From Actinomyces sp. (GTDB lineage Bacteria; Actinomycetota; Actinomycetes; Actinomycetales; Actinomycetaceae): a DNA stretch of 63,723 nt. Shown here one piece after another: positions 62,273-63,723 of this stretch. The stretch's first letter is position 1, and every line of letters starts with the position of its first letter. A model generated the notes under the pieces. It was not told the origin of the DNA. It saw only the letters and a list, made by a program, of their open reading frames with translations, and did not search any database. The stretch covers positions 1 through 63,723 of the forward strand of contig NZ_JARKVC010000003.1 in NCBI RefSeq assembly GCF_029851875.1, read 5' to 3'. Made by a program: the position numbers and the translations under genes.

Positions 62273-63667
62273 ATGTCGTCATCTGTACCTGCACGAGCCG
62301 CCCAGTCGACGCTCTCCGGCTTTCCTGAGTGGCTCCCGGCGGGCCGCGTCATCGAGCAGCACTTCATCGACACCCTGAGGCGCACCTTCGAGCTCCACGG
62401 CTACAGCGGGATCGAGACCCGCGCGGTAGAGCCCCTGACCCAGCTGACCAAGAAGGGGGAGACCTCCAAGGAGGTCTACCTGCTCTCCCGCCTGCAGGCA
62501 GGTCCTGCCGAGCGCGAGGCGCAGGCTGACCCCGCCAGGCAGCTCGGCCTGCACTTCGACCTCACGGTGCCCTTCGCCCGCTACGTCGTGGACAACGCCG
62601 GGATCCTGCACTTCCCGTTCAAGCGGTACCAGATCCAGAAGGTCTGGCGCGGTGAGCGCCCGCAGGAGGGGCGCTTCCGCGAGTTCTACCAGGTGGACAT
62701 CGACGTCGTCGGCGACGGCACCCTGCCGCTGCACTACGACGTCGAGGCCCCGCTCATCATGCACGAGGCCCTGTCCGCCCTGCCGATCCCGGCCGTGACC
62801 ATCCACGTGTCCAACCGCAAGGTCGCCCAGGGCTTCTACCAGTCCATCGGCATCAGCGACGACCAGCTCATCGAGGTCCTGCGCGTGGTGGACAAGCTCG
62901 ACAAGATCGGCGGCGAGGCCGTGGCCGACGAGCTCGTGGACGCCGTGGGCACCACCCCCGCCCAGGCGCAGGCCGCCCTGCGCCTGGCCACGATCTGCTC
63001 CCCGGACCCGCAGGCCGTGCGTGAGGCGGTGCACCAGGCCCTTGACGGTGCTGGGCCCACCGAGCTGCTGTCCACCGGCCTGGACGAGCTGTCCGACCTG
63101 CTGGACACCGCGGCCCGACGCCGCCCTGGCGCGATCGTGGCGGACCTCAAGATCGCCCGGGGCCTGGACTACTACACCGGCACGGTCTACGAGTCCTTCA
63201 TGGCCGGGGCCGAGGACCTGGGGTCGGTGTGCTCAGGCGGGCGCTACGACTCCCTGGCCTCCAACGGCAAGCGCACCTTCCCGGGCGTGGGCATCTCGAT
63301 CGGTCTGTCGCGCCTGCTCTCGCGCGTCGTTGCCGACGATCTCGTTGAGGTCAGCCGGGCCGTGCCGACGGCCGTCCTCGTGGCGGTGAGCGACGAGGAG
63401 CACCGGGCGGCCTCGGACGCTGTGGCGGACGCACTGCGCCGCCGCGGCATCGCCACCGACGTGGCACCCACCGCGGCCAAGTTCGGCAAGCAGATCAAGT
63501 TCGCGGACAAGCGCGGGATCCCCTTCGTCTGGTTCCCCGGCGCCGACGGCGAGGGGGACTCCGTCAAGGACATCCGCTCCGGCGAGCAGACCCCGGCTGA
63601 CGCGCGTACCTGGGTGCCTGCCGACCCACAGGACCTGCGTCCCCAGCTGCGGACGCCTAGCGCCTGA
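62273..63667 (+). CDS. hisS: histidine--tRNA ligase
   Basis: Class II synthetase of 464 residues that charges tRNA-His. It has the long N-terminal form (SGFPEWLPAGRVIEQHFIDT), motif 2 around YQIQKVWRGERPQEGRFREFYQ, read as the RxxxxF loop, and the HisRS-specific IARGLDYYTGTVYE. The anticodon domain follows (AVPTAVLVAVSDEEHRAASD). The start ATG lies six bases after a -10-like GACAAT and has no ribosome-binding site; the open frame upstream lies inside the divergent gene. The relA-hydrolase-hisS order is ancestral in actinobacteria. Confidence 0.95.
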   Translation: MSSSVPARAAQSTLSGFPEWLPAGRVIEQHFIDTLRRTFELHGYSGIETRAVEPLTQLTKKGETSKEVYLLSRLQAGPAEREAQADPARQLGLHFDLTVPFARYVVDNAGILHFPFKRYQIQKVWRGERPQEGRFREFYQVDIDVVGDGTLPLHYDVEAPLIMHEALSALPIPAVTIHVSNRKVAQGFYQSIGISDDQLIEVLRVVDKLDKIGGEAVADELVDAVGTTPAQAQAALRLATICSPDPQAVREAVHQALDGAGPTELLSTGLDELSDLLDTAARRRPGAIVADLKIARGLDYYTGTVYESFMAGAEDLGSVCSGGRYDSLASNGKRTFPGVGISIGLSRLLSRVVADDLVEVSRAVPTAVLVAVSDEEHRAASDAVADALRRRGIATDVAPTAAKFGKQIKFADKRGIPFVWFPGADGEGDSVKDIRSGEQTPADARTWVPADPQDLRPQLRTPSA

Positions 63668-63674
63668 CGGCGGC

Positions 63675-63704
63675 GGCGGCCGGTCCCGGTGAGGGCCGGC
63701 CGCC
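63675..63704 (+). terminator. possible stem-loop after hisS
   Basis: GGCGGCCGG pairs with CCGGCCGCC across a 12-base loop, eight bases after the hisS stop. There is no U tract, and only 19 bases follow before the window ends. Confidence 0.5.
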
Positions 63705-63723
63705 CCCCGGCGCGACAGGGCGT

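Noticed and set aside
1..63723. Insertion sequences or prophage
   Set aside because: No transposase, integrase, phage structural gene or long terminal inverted repeat could be recognised in the window.

Overview
This window is chromosomal DNA from a very GC-rich actinobacterium. Gene order and content point to the family Actinomycetaceae, most likely Actinomyces itself. The main reasons are the phosphatidylinositol-mannoside block (thrS, HIT, pgsA, patA, pimA, Nudix) followed by pdxS-pdxT-yebC-ruvCAB-yajC-secDF-apt-relA, which is the order known from mycobacteria and relatives. A fermentative pyruvate formate-lyase system sits beside it, as do ATP-grasp and Fem-type genes that fit the amino-acid cross-bridges of Actinomyces peptidoglycan. 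No species can be assigned by eye.

Layout. 1-3.3 kb (minus): start of an E2 acyltransferase, lpdA with a 14-codon leader ORF, and pepA. 3.4-6.9 kb: a small membrane protein, then a repressor-type promoter driving a tiny peptide-like ORF, an ABC ATPase and two membrane proteins joined by 4-base overlaps. 6.9-10.8 kb (minus): a ClC channel and an S9 peptidase. 11.1-13.2 kb: dxs. 13.2-16.9 kb: pyruvate formate-lyase split into a catalytic chain (pflB) and a separate 81-residue glycyl-radical protein, plus pflA, behind a DosR-like box. 17-18.8 kb: a DUF559 nuclease-like gene bracketed by two unusual 21-bp-phased palindromic arrays. 18.9-20.8 kb: an RNase D-like gene and a DUF3000 gene. 20.9-27.2 kb: two paralogous ATP-grasp ligases, glgX, tRNA-Gly, tRNA-Val and a FemX-like transferase with a G9 tract. 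27.3-47.1 kb: the long conserved housekeeping block ending in relA. 47.2-49.5 kb (minus): a nuclease-less relative of the DUF559 gene, and a DUF349 gene. 49.9-56.9 kb: a membrane-linked formate dehydrogenase (catalytic, FeS and NrfD subunits), fdhD and a metallo-beta-lactamase-fold hydrolase. 56.9-58.4 kb: gene-poor DNA with two more phased arrays, a 46-bp duplicate of the hydrolase gene and a G9-interrupted ORF. 58.4-62.2 kb (minus): two Tat-exported proteins, the first behind a promoter whose spacer contains C10. 62.3 kb to the end: hisS.

How the parts fit. The pfl genes make formate and the formate dehydrogenase can oxidise it, so the two clusters form an anaerobic formate circuit. The ATP-grasp and Fem genes probably build the peptidoglycan cross-bridge. 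The relA-hydrolase-hisS order common in actinobacteria is interrupted here by the formate dehydrogenase genes, the arrays and the secreted proteins, so this interval is an accessory hot spot.

The most novel signal is the family of four phased palindromic arrays. They share one spacing code (21, 19, then 23 across the centre, then 19, 21) although their internal sequence varies. Their function is unknown to me.
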